Of a DNA stretch of 64,000 nucleotides, positions 1 through 8,429 are shown in pieces. Numbering within the stretch: position 1 is the stretch's first letter; every line of letters begins with the position of its first letter. The translations under genes were made by a program, and so were the position numbers. The notes under the pieces were generated by a model. The model did not search any database. It saw nothing but the letters and a program-made list of their open reading frames with translations, and had not been told where the DNA came from. Origin of the DNA: an uncultured Lutimaribacter sp. (GTDB lineage Bacteria; Pseudomonadota; Alphaproteobacteria; Rhodobacterales; Rhodobacteraceae); NCBI GenBank assembly GCA_913061505.1, contig CAJXSO010000006.1, positions 25,036-89,035 on the forward strand, in the 5' to 3' direction.

Positions 1-194
1 CCTGCCCGCTCGACCATGGCGGCGGCTTTGTCGACCACTTCGATATCCAGATCTGTGGCACGAAATTGCACTGTGTTGCCTTCGGCCTCGATCAGCACAT
101 TGGCAAGGATCGGAATCGTGTTGCGCCGTTCTACAACAGATTGTGCCTGTGCCACCGCTTTCAGCAGAGTTCCACGCTCGATGCTAAGCTTCAT
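1..194 (-). CDS. dnaN: DNA polymerase III sliding clamp (beta subunit), 5' part only
   Basis: The first 65 codons of the beta sliding clamp, which encircles DNA and tethers the replicative polymerase. The protein begins MKLSIERGTLLKAVAQAQSV and continues with VERRNTIPILANVLIEA, the conserved N-terminal subdomain of DnaN. The rest lies beyond the left edge of the window. A good ribosome-binding site (GAGG) sits just upstream of the ATG. dnaN follows dnaA on the same strand with about 170 bases between them, the usual arrangement near a bacterial replication origin. The family assignment is secure; only the truncation by the window limits it. Confidence 0.95.
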   Translation of the reverse strand, partial: MKLSIERGTLLKAVAQAQSVVERRNTIPILANVLIEAEGNTVQFRATDLDIEVVDKAAAMVERA

Positions 195-318
195 GATCCT
201 CGTTCCTTTCCCGAACCGGGCTACAACCGGGAGGGGCAAGGTATCGGAAATTCCCGCCCACTCAAGCGTTTTATGCGTCTGTCACTGGGTTTGTCCAAAG
301 AAAGCGCAGCCCCGTCAA

Positions 319-338
319 GGGCAGGCGCGTGCCTGCCC
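319..338 (-). terminator. GC-rich hairpin between dnaA and dnaN
   Basis: A perfect 8-bp stem (GGGCAGGC / GCCTGCCC) with a four-base loop lies about 30 bases after the dnaA stop codon. No T-run follows on the minus strand, so it is at best a weak or Rho-assisted terminator, or an mRNA 3' end stabiliser. Confidence 0.35.
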
Positions 339-367
339 GTGCTTGCGGGAAAACCGGGGCGAAATGG

Positions 368-1738
368 TCACGCCTCTAGGGTGCGGCGCAGCATTTCCAG
401 ATCTTCTGCAATCTGGCCATCTTGCACTTTCAGCTCTTCCACACGTTTGACGCCATGCATCACGGTGGTGTGGTCGCGCCCCCCAAAGCGGCGGCCAATC
501 TCTGGCAGCGATCGGCTGGTCAGCTGTTTGCACAAATACATCGCCACCTGGCGCGGGCGGGCATAGGTGCGCACGCGTTTGGGGCCCAACAAATCGGACA
601 GGCGAATGTTGTAATGTTCGGCAACGCGGCGCTGAATTTCCTCGATCGTGATCTTGCGTTCGGAGGCGCGCAAAATATCGGCCAGGCAATCTTGGGTCAT
701 GTCCAGCGTAATTTCGCAGCCCACCAGCGAGGCAAAAGCAAACAGCCGGGTCAGCGCACCTTCGAGCACGCGCACATTGGTGCTGATGCGATGGGCCAAA
801 AACTCGAGCACGCCATCAGCCAGGACAAGGCCGGGGTATTGTTCGCTGAACTGATCGACTTTGGAATGCAAAATACCCAAGCGCAGCTCGTAATCGGTTG
901 GGTGCAAATCCACCACCAGCCCGCACTGCAGGCGGCTTTTGATGCGGTCTTCCAAATCTTTGATTTCACCCGGCGCCCGATCGGCCGAGATGATGATCTG
1001 TTTGTTCTGGTCTACCAAGGCGTTGAATGTGTGGAAAAATTCCTCTTGGGTGCTGTCTTTGCCGGCGATGAATTGCACATCATCCACCATCAGCACATCA
1101 ACCGCGCGGAAGATCTGTTTGAAATCCATCATGCGGCGATCGCGCAGCGCCTGCACGAAACGATACATGAATTGCTCGGCCGACAGATACACCACATTCA
1201 AATCAGGCCGGCGCACCGATAGCTCGTGGGCAATTGCGTGCATAAGGTGGGTTTTGCCCAGGCCAACGCCACCATATAAAAACAATGGGTTAAAGGTAAC
1301 GGGCCCGCCCTCGGCCACGCGGCGCGCGGCGGCATGGGCCAGTTCGTTGGGTTTGCCCACCACGAAAGTGTCAAAGGTAAAGCGCCCGTCAAGCGGTGCA
1401 CCGGGCAGCAGCTCGGCCGTGGGTCGCGCGGGCTGGGCATTGCCCGTTTCGGCGGCGGGTTTGACGCTGGGTTGGGCATTGGCGCGTGCAGGGCTAGACG
1501 CGGCCACGCTAAACTGAACGCGGCGCACCTGTGCCCCGGAATGGGCCAGTTTGTGCAAGATCAGATCGCCAAAATTTTGCTGGACGTAATTGCCCAAAAA
1601 GCTGGTTGGCACGTTGAAAATGGCAACACCATCGCGGATATCGGAAAATTCGATCGGTTCGATCCAGTTGGTGAAGTTATTTTGCCCCACCATGCCCAGC
1701 AAACTTTGCCGCAGCTGGCCCCATTGTTCTTGCGTCAT
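368..1738 (-). CDS. dnaA: Chromosomal replication initiator protein DnaA
   Basis: DnaA is an AAA+ ATPase that binds DnaA boxes, melts the origin and loads the helicase. The 456-residue product shows domain I (start MTQEQWGQLRQSLLGMVGQ), a low-complexity Ala/Pro linker around 85-115, Walker A GGVGLGKTH near 156-164, Walker B VLMVDDVQF near 216-224, and a C-terminal helix-turn-helix with the DnaA signature RDHTTVMHGV. I chose the ATG at 1738 because it is preceded by GGGGA and matches the family start; an in-frame TTG six codons upstream is possible but less likely. dnaN follows downstream and rpsT lies upstream, all on the same strand. Confidence 0.97.
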   Translation of the reverse strand: MTQEQWGQLRQSLLGMVGQNNFTNWIEPIEFSDIRDGVAIFNVPTSFLGNYVQQNFGDLILHKLAHSGAQVRRVQFSVAASSPARANAQPSVKPAAETGNAQPARPTAELLPGAPLDGRFTFDTFVVGKPNELAHAAARRVAEGGPVTFNPLFLYGGVGLGKTHLMHAIAHELSVRRPDLNVVYLSAEQFMYRFVQALRDRRMMDFKQIFRAVDVLMVDDVQFIAGKDSTQEEFFHTFNALVDQNKQIIISADRAPGEIKDLEDRIKSRLQCGLVVDLHPTDYELRLGILHSKVDQFSEQYPGLVLADGVLEFLAHRISTNVRVLEGALTRLFAFASLVGCEITLDMTQDCLADILRASERKITIEEIQRRVAEHYNIRLSDLLGPKRVRTYARPRQVAMYLCKQLTSRSLPEIGRRFGGRDHTTVMHGVKRVEELKVQDGQIAEDLEMLRRTLEA

Positions 1739-1756
1739 TCCATCCCCGCTTGGCAA

Positions 1757-2175
1757 CCAATTCGCACGTCAACATTCGTAGTCATCACAAAAATCATACT
1801 ATGAAAAAAACACACTATCCCCATCCCGCAGAGTAGCCCCTGCCGGCCGCACACACATCACTTGTTTCCAAACACATGGCCCTGGGCGTTATTCCCAAGG
1901 CCTGCGGCACAATCGCACCCGATTTTGGACAAAGTACAGTTTGGCAGTTGCCCGGCACTGCGCCGAAAAACCATCTCAAATTGTAACACCGAGCTTATTC
2001 TTGGTTAAAACAAACTGGCGCGGCCCTGTCCCCCCAGACACGATGTGACTCGCAAGGCTGAAACTAGCAATTGCGCCTATGGGCTCGCAACTGATCTTCA
2101 CACTTGACTCGGGAATCCATGAAAAAGAATCTGCGCTCTTTCGGATATGCCCTTATAACCGCATGGAACAAACGC
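1757..2175. promoter_or_regulatory. dnaA upstream region with a cluster of GANTC sites
   Basis: About 420 bases without a credible gene between dnaA and the rpsT terminator. It must contain the dnaA promoter, but I cannot place a convincing -35/-10 pair. Four GANTC sites (2047-2051, 2106-2110, 2113-2117, 2127-2131) fall within 85 bases; GANTC is the target of the alphaproteobacterial cell-cycle methyltransferase CcrM. A CTTA-N7-TTAA element (1994-2008) resembles a CtrA binding site. No exact DnaA box (TTATCCACA) was found, only two-mismatch relatives, so I do not claim the replication origin is here. Confidence 0.45.
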
Positions 2176-2200
2176 AAAAAAGCGTCGCAAAATGCGACGC
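2176..2200 (-). terminator. Rho-independent terminator of rpsT
   Basis: A perfect 8-bp stem (GCGTCGCA / TGCGACGC) with an AAA loop, followed on the minus strand by six T residues. It lies about 30 bases beyond the rpsT stop codon. Confidence 0.85.
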
Positions 2201-2229
2201 CTTTACCGGGCCATAATGGCCTGTGGTGC

Positions 2230-2493
2230 TTAGCCCAGCGCTTTGACGCGGGCGGCCAGGCGCGACACTTTGCGCGAGGCGGTGTTTTTGTGGAAAACGC
2301 CTTTGGTCACGCCGCGCATCAGCTCGGGCTGGGCTGCGCGCAGGGCTGCTGCTGCGGCTTCTTTGTCACCCGAAGCAATAGCTTCTTCGACTTTGCGCAG
2401 GAACGTGCGGATACGCGAACGGCGGTTTTTGTTTACGGCAGCGCGGGCCTCGTTCTGGCGGGCGCGTTTTTTTGCCTGGGGCGTATTTGCCAT
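2230..2493 (-). CDS. rpsT: 30S ribosomal protein S20
   Basis: S20 binds 16S rRNA early in assembly of the small ribosomal subunit. The product is 87 residues, very rich in Lys, Arg and Ala, and begins [20 protein letters not shown], the classic S20 start. The frame is open further upstream, but the ATG at 2493 is the family start and carries an AAGG ribosome-binding site. The gene is monocistronic: its own terminator follows, and the enoyl-CoA hydratase gene upstream ends more than 200 bases away. Its place next to dnaA is typical of alphaproteobacteria. Confidence 0.97.
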   Translation of the reverse strand: MANTPQAKKRARQNEARAAVNKNRRSRIRTFLRKVEEAIASGDKEAAAAALRAAQPELMRGVTKGVFHKNTASRKVSRLAARVKALG

Positions 2494-2664
2494 GATGTCA
2501 GACCTTTTTCTCGGGTTTGGTTCAATTCTGTTGGCGCCATGCCATACCCAAAGGACCAAACCCATTCCGGCGGCCTATGCCGGACGATTCGAGCCAAGCG
2601 GGCTGCACGCGCATGTATCGGGCGGCGTATAGGCGATTTGATTGCAGAAGGAAACAGGAAAATA

Positions 2665-2693
2665 CCCGGCCAAGGCCCATACCCCGGGCCGGG
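2665..2693 (-). terminator. Candidate terminator after the enoyl-CoA hydratase gene
   Basis: A 7-bp GC stem (CCCGGCC / GGCCGGG) with a 15-base loop lies 10 bases after the stop codon and is followed on the minus strand by TATTTTCC. The loop is long and the U tract weak. The remaining bases up to rpsT (2494-2664) hold no visible gene and must contain the rpsT promoter. Confidence 0.4.
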
Positions 2694-2702
2694 CTGCCTG
2701 TG

Positions 2703-3479
2703 TTACTTGTCGCGGAATTGCGCTGTGCGCTTTTCCAAAAAGGCGGCCATGCCCTCTTTTTGGTCTTCCGTGGCAAAAAGCGAATGGAACACGCGCCGCT
2801 CGAACAACACGCCTTCGCGCAGCGTGGTTTCAAACGAGCGGTTCACCGATTCCTTGATCGCCGTCACCGTGACCATGGATTTTTCGGCAATTTTCTGGGC
2901 CGCGGCCATGGCTTCTTTCATCAGCTCCTTGGCTGGCACAATGCGGCTGACCAACCCCGCGCGCTCGGCCTCGGCGGCATCCATAAAGCGCCCCGTCAGG
3001 TTCATATCCATCGCCTTTGCCTTGCCAACGGCGCGGGTCAGGCGCTGGGTGCCGCCAATACCGGCCATCACGCCTAGGTTAATTTCGGGCTGACCAAATT
3101 TCGCCGTATCCGATGCGATGATGAAATCGCACATCATGGCCAATTCACAGCCACCGCCCAGCGCATAGCCCGACACCGCCGCGATAATGGGCTTGCGGAT
3201 GCGGCAGATAGCGTCGGTTTCTTCGGTGAAGAGATCACCCATAAACACATCGACAAAGCTTTGCTCGCTCATCATGCCAATATCGGCACCGGCGGCGAAT
3301 GCTTTCTCGCTGCCCGTCAGCACGATGCAGCGCACCTTTTCATTGGCCTGCGCGGCTTGCAAAGCATCAACCAATTCCCCCAAAAGCTGCGCATTCAGCG
3401 CGTTCAGGGCATCGGGCCGGTTCAGGCGGATCAGGGCGATGTGGTCTTCTACGTCGACGATGATCGTCTCATAGGCCAT
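2703..3479 (-). CDS. Enoyl-CoA hydratase (crotonase family)
   Basis: A 258-residue crotonase-fold enzyme expected to hydrate trans-2-enoyl-CoA to 3-hydroxyacyl-CoA in fatty-acid beta-oxidation. Visible hallmarks are the oxyanion-hole segments ALNAL and AFAAGADI, the first catalytic glutamate in GGGCELAMMCD (about residue 112), and the second in FGQPEINLGVMAG (about 132). Both glutamates are present, which favours true hydratase activity over an isomerase or a dead homologue. Length and sequence match the short-chain hydratase usually found between rpsT and mutM in Rhodobacteraceae. It lies 65 bases from mutM on the same strand and may be co-transcribed with it. Confidence 0.92.
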   Translation of the reverse strand: MAYETIIVDVEDHIALIRLNRPDALNALNAQLLGELVDALQAAQANEKVRCIVLTGSEKAFAAGADIGMMSEQSFVDVFMGDLFTEETDAICRIRKPIIAAVSGYALGGGCELAMMCDFIIASDTAKFGQPEINLGVMAGIGGTQRLTRAVGKAKAMDMNLTGRFMDAAEAERAGLVSRIVPAKELMKEAMAAAQKIAEKSMVTVTAIKESVNRSFETTLREGVLFERRVFHSLFATEDQKEGMAAFLEKRTAQFRDK

Positions 3480-3544
3480 GAAATTTGCTTTCGCTTGTTT
3501 CTGTCAGAACAGCACCCTTACCATTCCGGCACCAACGATCAAGA

Positions 3545-4396
3545 CTATCTTTGACACGAGGGGCAGTAGAAGGTCGATCTGCCGCTTTGCACGATGCGCC
3601 GGATGGAGGCGGTGCAGCCGGTGCTGCGGCAGCTTTCGCCCTCGCGGCCATAGACATCGAAATTGTGCTGGAAATAGCCCAGTTCGCCATCGGCACGGCG
3701 GAAATCTTTCAACGACGAGCCGCCCGCCTGAATGGCCTGTTCCAGCACCTCGCGGATGATTGGCACCAGCCCCGCCACACGCGCGGCCGCCACACGCCCC
3801 GCTTGCCGCGCCGGGTGAATGCCCGCCCGATAAAGCGTTTCACAGACGTAAATATTTCCCAAGCCGGCCACAACATGCTGATCCAGCAAAACCGATTTTA
3901 CCGGCGCGCTGCGCCCCTTGAAGGCGGCCTGCAAAACATCAGGCCCAAAGCTATTGCCCAAAGGTTCAGGCCCGATACCTGACAGCAGTTTATGGCCCTC
4001 TTGCCCCGCGGTTGGCAGCAGATCCATCGCCCCAAACCTGCGCGGGTCGTTAAAGGTAATGCGCGCGCCATTTTCCATATCTAGCACCACATGATCGTGC
4101 TTTTCCGGTGCGGGGTGGGTGTGCACAAACTGCCCCAGCGGATCGCCCGATATCAGCATACGCCCCGACATGCCCAAATGCACCAACAGGGTTTCACCCG
4201 AATCAAGATCAGCCAAGATATATTTCGAGCGCCGCCGCAATTGCAGCACCCGCCGGCCCGTAAGCCGCTGTGCCATATTGGGCGGAAAGGGCCAGCGCAG
4301 ATCGGGCCTGTTCACAGCCGCATGGGCAATCACCTGCCCCTCCATCACCGGGGCCAAGCCGCGGCGCACTGTTTCCACCTCGGGCAATTCGGGCAT
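3545..4396 (-). CDS. mutM: Formamidopyrimidine-DNA glycosylase
   Basis: MutM (Fpg) excises oxidised purines such as 8-oxoguanine and nicks the DNA by beta/delta-elimination. After removal of Met the protein begins [13 protein letters not shown], placing the catalytic Pro1 and Glu2 correctly. This fixes the start at the ATG at 4396, which has AGGAG seven bases upstream; an upstream in-frame ATG would destroy the active N-terminus. The C-terminal zinc finger is visible as CRSTGC followed by [10 protein letters not shown]; its first pair is spaced Cys-x4-Cys. The product is 283 residues, of normal length. It diverges from ubiE. Confidence 0.95.
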   Translation of the reverse strand: MPELPEVETVRRGLAPVMEGQVIAHAAVNRPDLRWPFPPNMAQRLTGRRVLQLRRRSKYILADLDSGETLLVHLGMSGRMLISGDPLGQFVHTHPAPEKHDHVVLDMENGARITFNDPRRFGAMDLLPTAGQEGHKLLSGIGPEPLGNSFGPDVLQAAFKGRSAPVKSVLLDQHVVAGLGNIYVCETLYRAGIHPARQAGRVAAARVAGLVPIIREVLEQAIQAGGSSLKDFRRADGELGYFQHNFDVYGREGESCRSTGCTASIRRIVQSGRSTFYCPSCQR

Positions 4397-4420
4397 TCTA
4401 TCTCCTGACACATGGGCGCA

Positions 4421-4448
4421 TTGCAGCGCCGGGCGAGTGGCCTATAAG
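4421..4448 (+). promoter_or_regulatory. Candidate promoter of ubiE-ubiB
   Basis: TTGCAG (4421-4426) and TATAAG (4443-4448) are separated by 16 bases, a reasonable housekeeping -35/-10 pair ending 30 bases before the ubiE ATG. Seen by eye only. Confidence 0.45.
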
Positions 4449-4478
4449 GAAGGGTAGAGAAAAGGATCGGCAAGCCCT

Positions 4479-5231
4479 ATGGACCAGCAAAACGCAAAAA
4501 CCACGCATTTCGGGTTTCAAGACATCCCCGAAGAGGAGAAAGCCGGCCGCGTGCGCGGTGTGTTTGGCTCGGTTGCCTCGAAATACGACATCATGAACGA
4601 TGTGATGAGCGTGGGCATCCACCGGCTGTGGAAAGATGCCATGATGGATTGGCTGGCCCCACGCCCCGGCACCCGCCTGCTGGATGTGGCCGGCGGCACG
4701 GGCGATATCTCGTTTCGCTATCTGGCGCGCGCAGGCAATGCCCATGCCACCGTGCTAGACCTGACCGAACCCATGCTGATCGAGGGGCGCAAACGCGCCG
4801 AGGCCACGCAGCAGGCCAACCAGCTGGATTGGGTGGTGGGCGATGCCATGGCCCTGCCTTTTGAGGATAACAGCTTTGATGTTTACACAATCAGCTTTGG
4901 CATCCGCAATGTTACCCGCCCCCAAGAGGCCCTGAACGAGGCCTATCGCGTGCTGCGCCCGGGCGGGCGGTTGATGGTGCTGGAATTTAGCCAAATTCCC
5001 AACGAGATGATGCAAAAAGCCTATGATCTGTATTCGTTTAACATCATCCCGCGCATGGGCCAGCTGATTGCCAATGACCGCGACAGTTACCAATATCTGG
5101 TGGAATCCATCCGCAAATTTCCCGATCAAGACACCTTCCTGGGCATGGTGCGCAAGGCGGGTTTCGGCAACGCGAAATACCGCAACCTAAGCTTGGGCAT
5201 CGCCTGCCTGCATTCGGGCTGGAAACTGTAA
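4479..5231 (+). CDS. ubiE: Ubiquinone/menaquinone biosynthesis C-methyltransferase
   Basis: A 250-residue class I SAM methyltransferase that adds the C5 methyl group (numbered C2 in some schemes) to the benzoquinol ring in ubiquinone synthesis. The UbiE signatures are clear: [16 protein letters not shown] near residue 30, the SAM-binding loop [13 protein letters not shown] near 65-77, the family block [15 protein letters not shown], and [13 protein letters not shown]. It ends one base before the ubiB start, so the two are translationally coupled. The pairing ubiE-ubiB is common in proteobacteria. Confidence 0.97.
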   Translation: MDQQNAKTTHFGFQDIPEEEKAGRVRGVFGSVASKYDIMNDVMSVGIHRLWKDAMMDWLAPRPGTRLLDVAGGTGDISFRYLARAGNAHATVLDLTEPMLIEGRKRAEATQQANQLDWVVGDAMALPFEDNSFDVYTISFGIRNVTRPQEALNEAYRVLRPGGRLMVLEFSQIPNEMMQKAYDLYSFNIIPRMGQLIANDRDSYQYLVESIRKFPDQDTFLGMVRKAGFGNAKYRNLSLGIACLHSGWKL

Positions 5232-5232
5232 C

Positions 5233-6768
5233 ATGCGCGGGCCCCATAATATCTGGCGACTGATCCGAACAGGTGCCACGTTTGAACGCACCGGAGCGAT
5301 GGGCATTGTCTTGGATGCGATGGAAGCCCCCCGCACCCTGCGCATCGTGTTGCGCGGGCTGGTTTGGCCGTTTCGGTGGCTGGGCTACAAGGGCGACCCC
5401 ACCATGCCGCCGGCGCCGCGGGCGCTTACCGCCTTGGGCCCGGCTTATATCAAATTTGGCCAGATCCTATCGACGCGCCCCGATGTGGTGGGCCCAACCC
5501 TGGCCAATGAATTGCGCGTGCTGCAAGACAAGCTGCCCCCGTTCAGCCTAGAGGCCGCCAAGCGCAGCATCGAGGCCGAGCTGGAACAGCCAGCCGACCA
5601 GATTTTTTCCGCGCTCAGCGAACCTGTGGCCGCCGCCTCGATCGCGCAGGTGCACCGCGCCCAATTGCGCAGCACAGGCGAGGATGTGGCGGTCAAAGTG
5701 CTGCGCCCAGGCATCGAGCGGGCCTTTCGCAAGGATATCGATGCGTTTTATCTGGCCGCCGACATGATCGAACGGCTGGCCCCCTTTGCCCGCCGCCTGC
5801 GCCCCACCGATGTGATCGCCCATTTCGAAGGCGTGGTGCTGGGCGAGCTGGATCTGCGCCTCGAGGCGGCATCGGCCAGCGAATTTGATGCCAACACCAA
5901 AAATGACGAAGGGTTTCGCCTGCCGCAGGTGAAATGGCACTATTCCAGCCGCCGGATCATGACGATGACATGGGCCGAGGGCCTGCCCATGGGCGATAAC
6001 GACGCGCTGGACCAAGCCGGGATAAACCGCGAAGAGCTGGGCGAACGGGTGCTGCGGCTGTTTTTAAACCACGCCCTGCGCGACGGGTTTTTCCACGCCG
6101 ATATGCATCAGGGCAATCTGAAAGTGGCCCCGACGGGCGAGATCATTGCCTATGATTTCGGCATCATGGGCCATATCGATGAATATACCCGCCGCGTTTA
6201 TGCTGAAATACTGTTTGGCTTTATCCGCCGCGATTACAAACGCGTGGCCGAGGTGCATTTCGAGGCGGGCTATGTGCCCGCCGACCGCGATGTCGAGGAA
6301 TTTGCCCGCGCCCTGCGCGCCGTGGGCGAGCCGATATTCGGCCTTGATGCCACGCAGGTATCGATGGGGCGGCTGTTGTCTTATCTCTTTGAGGTGACAG
6401 AACGTTTTGGCATGCAAACCCGCACCGAGCTGATCTTGCTGCAGCGCACGATGGTGGTGGTAGAGGGCGTGGCCCGCTCGCTGAACCCGCATATCAACAT
6501 CTGGAAAGTTGCCCAGCCTGTGGTGGAAAACTATATCCGCCAATCCATTGGCCCCGCCGCGCTGGCCCGCGATCTGGGCAAAACCGCCATGGTTCTGGCC
6601 CGGTTCGGGCCACGGTTGCCGGGCATGGTAGAGGCGGTGCTGGTCAAACAAGGCCAAGACGCGCCGCCGCCGCCACGCCCAAGCCGCGCGCGCGCGCTGG
6701 CATGGCTGGGGCTGGGGCTGTTGATCGGCGCGGCCGCGGCCGAATTTGCCCATTTAGTCTTGCACTAG
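5233..6768 (+). CDS. ubiB: Ubiquinone biosynthesis accessory protein UbiB (atypical kinase/ATPase)
   Basis: A 511-residue ABC1/ADCK-family protein required for ubiquinone synthesis. UbiB is thought to act as a membrane ATPase that helps deliver lipid intermediates to the Ubi complex. Visible motifs are the family KxGQ segment YIKFGQILSTRPD (about residue 73), the nucleotide-binding VAVKVLRPG, the catalytic-loop equivalent GFFHADMHQGNLKV, and the metal-binding AYDFGIMG. The C-terminus has a proline/arginine-rich linker followed by a hydrophobic segment (WLGLGLLIGAAAA), the expected membrane anchor. Its last 15 bases overlap the convergent phosphotransferase gene. Confidence 0.95.
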   Translation: MRGPHNIWRLIRTGATFERTGAMGIVLDAMEAPRTLRIVLRGLVWPFRWLGYKGDPTMPPAPRALTALGPAYIKFGQILSTRPDVVGPTLANELRVLQDKLPPFSLEAAKRSIEAELEQPADQIFSALSEPVAAASIAQVHRAQLRSTGEDVAVKVLRPGIERAFRKDIDAFYLAADMIERLAPFARRLRPTDVIAHFEGVVLGELDLRLEAASASEFDANTKNDEGFRLPQVKWHYSSRRIMTMTWAEGLPMGDNDALDQAGINREELGERVLRLFLNHALRDGFFHADMHQGNLKVAPTGEIIAYDFGIMGHIDEYTRRVYAEILFGFIRRDYKRVAEVHFEAGYVPADRDVEEFARALRAVGEPIFGLDATQVSMGRLLSYLFEVTERFGMQTRTELILLQRTMVVVEGVARSLNPHINIWKVAQPVVENYIRQSIGPAALARDLGKTAMVLARFGPRLPGMVEAVLVKQGQDAPPPPRPSRARALAWLGLGLLIGAAAAEFAHLVLH

Positions 6769-7656
6769 GCTGGCCAATTCCGCATCGCGCGCGGCTGCAT
6801 AATCAGCCTGCCCCTGTTCCAGGCGCCATTGGCAATAGGCCGCCATGCGCCACGCAAAAAGGGGCCGCAATGCGCGGTAATGGGCCACAGCCGCCGCATC
6901 TGGGTAGGCTGCCAAAACCTGCGCCTGCGCCTGACGTGGCAGCGGGTGGCCTTGGTATAGCAGCTGCATCGCCGCCGATAGATAAATGGCCAGATCATGC
7001 GCCGCATGCCCCCAGCCAGGGCATTGCCAATCGATCAAGCAGGGCCCATGTGGCGCGTGTGGCGCTTGCACAATATTGGCTGGCACCGGATCGCCATGCA
7101 AAAACACAGGCGCGGGCAGCGGCATTGCCACGGCTGGGCCCATATCAGGCGGGTCAGAAAAAGCGGCCCTGTCGCGGCACATCGCCAAAATCGCCTGCGC
7201 CGATGCCATCAGGGCGCCGGCCGAGGCGGACACCTGGCGCAAATTTTGCGCTGGGCGCGGCTGCTGATGCAACCGCGCCAGTAACGCTGCAACCTGCGCA
7301 GGGCCCGCACTGCCCGGCTGGCCGGGCATATGCCGATACACCACGCAGCGGCCCAAAGGCGTGGCCGCCTGGCCCAGAAATTGCGGCGCCAGGCCGTGCC
7401 CATTTAAGGCCTGCAAAGCCACGATTTCCGCATCGGGCTGGTTGGGGAACAAGGGGTTCGCCCCAGGCTGGCTATATAGTTTGACCACCACATCGCCCAC
7501 CCGCCAAAGCAGGTTGGTTTTGCCGCCCTGCAAGGGGTGCCAAGGCATGCCTTGGGGCACGAAGGCCCGCAATTGGGGCAGCTGCGCCAACTGTGCGGCC
7601 TGCGCTGCGCCCGTTTCGCCCGCTTGGGCTGCGCCAATATGGGAAACGGGTGACAT
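6754..7656 (-). CDS. Aminoglycoside/choline kinase-type phosphotransferase of unknown substrate
   Basis: About 300 residues of the APH/choline-kinase fold. The Brenner-type catalytic loop is FLHGDPVPANIV (HGDxxxxN) and the metal-binding segment is LIDWQCPGWG, with an N-terminal nucleotide-binding stretch GGKTNLLWRVGDVVVKLY. The family phosphorylates small alcohols or amines such as choline, homoserine or sugars; the substrate cannot be read from sequence. Resistance to aminoglycosides is not implied. The start is uncertain: ATG 7656 is used, but the frame stays open to 7719, and neither has a strong ribosome-binding site. It overlaps the convergent ubiB end. Confidence 0.8.
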   Translation of the reverse strand: MSPVSHIGAAQAGETGAAQAAQLAQLPQLRAFVPQGMPWHPLQGGKTNLLWRVGDVVVKLYSQPGANPLFPNQPDAEIVALQALNGHGLAPQFLGQAATPLGRCVVYRHMPGQPGSAGPAQVAALLARLHQQPRPAQNLRQVSASAGALMASAQAILAMCRDRAAFSDPPDMGPAVAMPLPAPVFLHGDPVPANIVQAPHAPHGPCLIDWQCPGWGHAAHDLAIYLSAAMQLLYQGHPLPRQAQAQVLAAYPDAAAVAHYRALRPLFAWRMAAYCQWRLEQGQADYAAARDAELASLVQD

Positions 7657-7741
7657 ACGCGCCAAACAGCCCTTTGAATTTGCAGGCGCAACGCTAATGC
7701 AGCGCGGCAATCGCGGCAAGGGGCGCTGGCGCGGCTGGCCC

Positions 7742-8419
7742 CTAGCCAGCTTGGCGAATGGCCGTCACCGTAGACAGCGCGGCCACCGCGCCGGTTTGTG
7801 TAACAACCTGCACACCAAGGGCGCTATCGCGCAGCTCGGTCACGGTGGCGTAGGCCTGTGCGGGCTGTGGTGGCAGCGGCACATCGCCGGCCCAGGCCTC
7901 GACCGTCATGGAATAGTTGCCCGCCATGGCCTGCTGCCCTGTGCTGGTACGCCCGTTCCATTCCAGCAGCCCTTGGTCGGGCGCCACAGCTTGGCGCGCC
8001 ACCTCGGTGCCGGTGATATCGCGCACCACCAATTCGGCGCGGCTGGCGCCGACCTGGGGGCTGGCCCACATCTGCACCGCGGCGCCCTGAAACGGCACTG
8101 GCCCTGCCAAAGCCACCTGTTGGCCGATCAACCGCGCCGCATCCAGCAGCTGGGCCCCCTGCCCACCCATCATCTGGCGCAGCAAATCATTGGTCAGAAC
8201 CTGCTGTTCAACCGACGAGAACGTGGCCAATTGCATGGCATATTCAGTGGAATCTATCGGATTTAGCGGGTCTTGGTTTTGCATCTGAACAGTAAGCATT
8301 TTCAGAAAAGTTTCGAAATCTGAACTCAGCGCCGTTGCATTCGCGGGGGGGCTGGCTGGTGGGGCCGCACCCGTTTGTGCGGGGCTGCTGGTGCCAAAAA
8401 GGGGGGCAATGGTGGTCAT
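7742..8419 (-). CDS. flgD: Flagellar hook assembly (hook-capping) protein
   Basis: FlgD caps the growing hook and guides polymerisation of hook subunits outside the cell. The 225-residue product has the conserved N-terminal FlgD block FETFLKMLTVQMQNQDPLNP followed by DSTEYAMQLATFSSVEQQ. A C-terminal beta-rich (FlgD Ig-like) part includes LLEWNGRTSTGQQAMAGNY, the usual WDG-type signature. The ATG at 8419 has AAAGG at proper spacing. It follows fliK by 10 bases, so the pair is an operon, consistent with their joint job in hook building and length control. Confidence 0.92.
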   Translation of the reverse strand: MTTIAPLFGTSSPAQTGAAPPASPPANATALSSDFETFLKMLTVQMQNQDPLNPIDSTEYAMQLATFSSVEQQVLTNDLLRQMMGGQGAQLLDAARLIGQQVALAGPVPFQGAAVQMWASPQVGASRAELVVRDITGTEVARQAVAPDQGLLEWNGRTSTGQQAMAGNYSMTVEAWAGDVPLPPQPAQAYATVTELRDSALGVQVVTQTGAVAALSTVTAIRQAG

Positions 8420-8429
8420 TGGATACCTT

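Noticed and set aside
1757..2175. Replication origin between dnaA and rpsT
   Set aside because: No exact DnaA box, only scattered two-mismatch sequences, and no clear AT-rich unwinding repeat. Proximity to dnaA alone does not prove an origin; kept as a regulatory region only.
6754..7656. Antibiotic-resistance phosphotransferase
   Set aside because: Only the broad APH/choline-kinase fold is visible. The family is mostly metabolic and no mobile-element context is present.
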